Shown in pieces: positions 6,041 through 6,748 of a stretch of 6,748 nucleotides of DNA. Within the stretch, counting starts at the first letter, position 1. Each line of letters opens with the position of its first letter. The notes below the pieces were generated by a model, which was given only the letters and a program-made list of their open reading frames with translations, did not search any database and was not told the DNA's origin. The translations under genes and the position numbers were made by a program. Source of the stretch: an uncultured cyanobacterium (GTDB lineage Bacteria; Cyanobacteriota; Cyanobacteriia; Phormidesmidales; Phormidesmidaceae); NCBI GenBank assembly GCA_938029995.1, contig CALHGI010000563.1, positions 1 to 6,748 on the forward strand. Direction: 5' to 3'.

Positions 6041-6748
6041 CTACAAGGCGGAGGACGCTACCACTAGGTCAAGACCCAAGGCAGTGGTTCCCCCGTCTCC
6101 ACCCGGTAGCCCCTGCAGACCCCCTAAATTACCCTGTTTCCCAAACGAATTAGAGCCCACACCCTGGAACCCAACCGTCTGATCCAGAGTACAGTCCGCC
6201 GTCGACAGGCAGTGGTGATCGCTAAAGGTCTCCAATGAATGTAGCGCCGGTACAACGGAGCCCTGGGCAGACTCCGTGTCAATGACTGAGTAATCTAAAC
6301 TCAGGATATCCACCACTGAACCTTTGCCACCCTTTTGGCTATAGGCTTTGGCGCTGATGGAAACGTTTCCTGGGGTGAGGGGTTTTTCCTGGAAGTTACC
6401 CCCTATGTCTCCAAATAGCGCATAGGGGGCAACGTTCTCGGTGCGCTGGCTAGATGGGGTTCCATTGCTAAAATCAGCTGTAAACTTGACACTTTTTACG
6501 GTGTTGGCGTCGCTATGGTCCGCATTCACCAAAGCCGCCAGGTTGTACTGGGAGACGTCTAAATTAGCCAGGTTAATCTCGGAGTTGGCAGCTAAATTTT
6601 CAAACCCCTTCACCACCTGATCGGTTTCAGCATTGATCAGGGCCAGGGTGAGTAATGGATTGGTTGTTGTCGGTACGGGCTCAGGAACCGTTATGGGCTG
6701 GGGGGCAACAACCGGAGTTGCCTTCGGTGTTGGTTCAGGGATGGCGGC
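6041..6748 (-). CDS. C-terminal part of a secreted/surface protein with an extracellular beta-sandwich-like domain (5' end beyond the window)
   Basis: The frame stays open to the right edge, giving 235 visible residues ending at TAG (6041-6043). The start lies outside; a GTG at 6616 is only an internal valine codon, because the conserved domain begins upstream of it. Residues 1-31 are a Pro/Thr/Glu-rich linker (PEP, PTP and TTTNP runs). Residues 32-157 form one domain beginning LLTLALINAETDQ, with VKSVKFTADF at 84-93, RTENVAPYALFGD at 102-114, PLTPGNVSISAKAYS at 123-137 and a closing strand LSLDYSVID. I recall this pattern from large bacterial extracellular proteins, where it sits beside carbohydrate-binding or cadherin-like domains. 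The tail (158-235) has a C-x5-C pair (180, 186) and a Gly-rich stretch (203-220), with no membrane anchor or sorting signal I can recognise. The protein is probably exported, but its signal and main domains are not visible, so its role is unknown. Confidence 0.75.
   Translation of the reverse strand, partial: AAIPEPTPKATPVVAPQPITVPEPVPTTTNPLLTLALINAETDQVVKGFENLAANSEINLANLDVSQYNLAALVNADHSDANTVKSVKFTADFSNGTPSSQRTENVAPYALFGDIGGNFQEKPLTPGNVSISAKAYSQKGGKGSVVDILSLDYSVIDTESAQGSVVPALHSLETFSDHHCLSTADCTLDQTVGFQGVGSNSFGKQGNLGGLQGLPGGDGGTTALGLDLVVASSAL

Noticed and set aside
6087..6140. Collagen-like repeat in the Gly-rich tail of the surface protein
   Set aside because: Only a few irregular Gly-x-x units are present, far short of a triple-helical stretch.
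6041..6616. A complete 191-residue gene starting at GTG 6616
   Set aside because: The frame continues open to the window edge through the first strand of the domain and a Pro-rich linker, so the gene is truncated by the window and not complete.

Overview
The window looks like a piece of a cyanobacterial chromosome. Three things point that way. It carries five perfect copies of the HIP1 octamer GCGATCGC (660, 1344, 2340, 4768, 5112). It has a clear Vipp1/IM30 gene with the C-terminal extension typical of oxygenic phototrophs. It also encodes a large lumen- or periplasm-facing Asp-box (BNR) propeller protein. Base composition is moderate, near half G+C by eye. I see no insertion sequence, CRISPR array, tRNA or rRNA.

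Layout from left to right. Positions 2-67 hold the last 21 codons of a rightward gene, followed by a perfect 11-bp hairpin and a stretch rich in inverted repeats. A leftward PLP-dependent class I/II aminotransferase occupies 326-1501. Its upstream gap contains a perfect 15-bp direct repeat (16-bp period) and the strong terminator hairpin of the next gene, vipp1 (leftward, 1721-2494). A 442-bp divergent intergenic region follows. Then comes a rightward 789-residue protein (2937-5306) with a signal peptide, 13 recognisable Asp-boxes and two C-terminal membrane helices. Converging on it is a leftward GTG-started four-helix membrane protein of unknown function (5332-5895). The last gene (6041 to beyond 6748, leftward) is the 3' part of a secreted or surface protein: a Pro/Thr-rich linker, an extracellular beta-sandwich-like domain with the motif RTENVAPYALFGD, and a Gly-rich tail. 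It ends in a 12-bp terminator-like hairpin.

How the genes relate. vipp1 and the aminotransferase point the same way, but the terminator between them argues for separate transcription. vipp1 and the propeller gene are head to head. Vipp1 maintains and builds thylakoid membranes, and single Asp-box propellers of the Ycf48/HCF136 type assist photosystem II assembly on the lumenal side, so a link in membrane or photosystem biogenesis is a reasonable but unproven idea. The partial surface protein and the small membrane protein show no clear tie to the others.

The most interesting item is the propeller protein. Its repeats resolve into two sets of seven, which suggests tandem seven-bladed propellers on a C-terminal membrane anchor. 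Most of the rest is ordinary chromosomal housekeeping, and I found no convincing defence, mobile or biosynthetic system.
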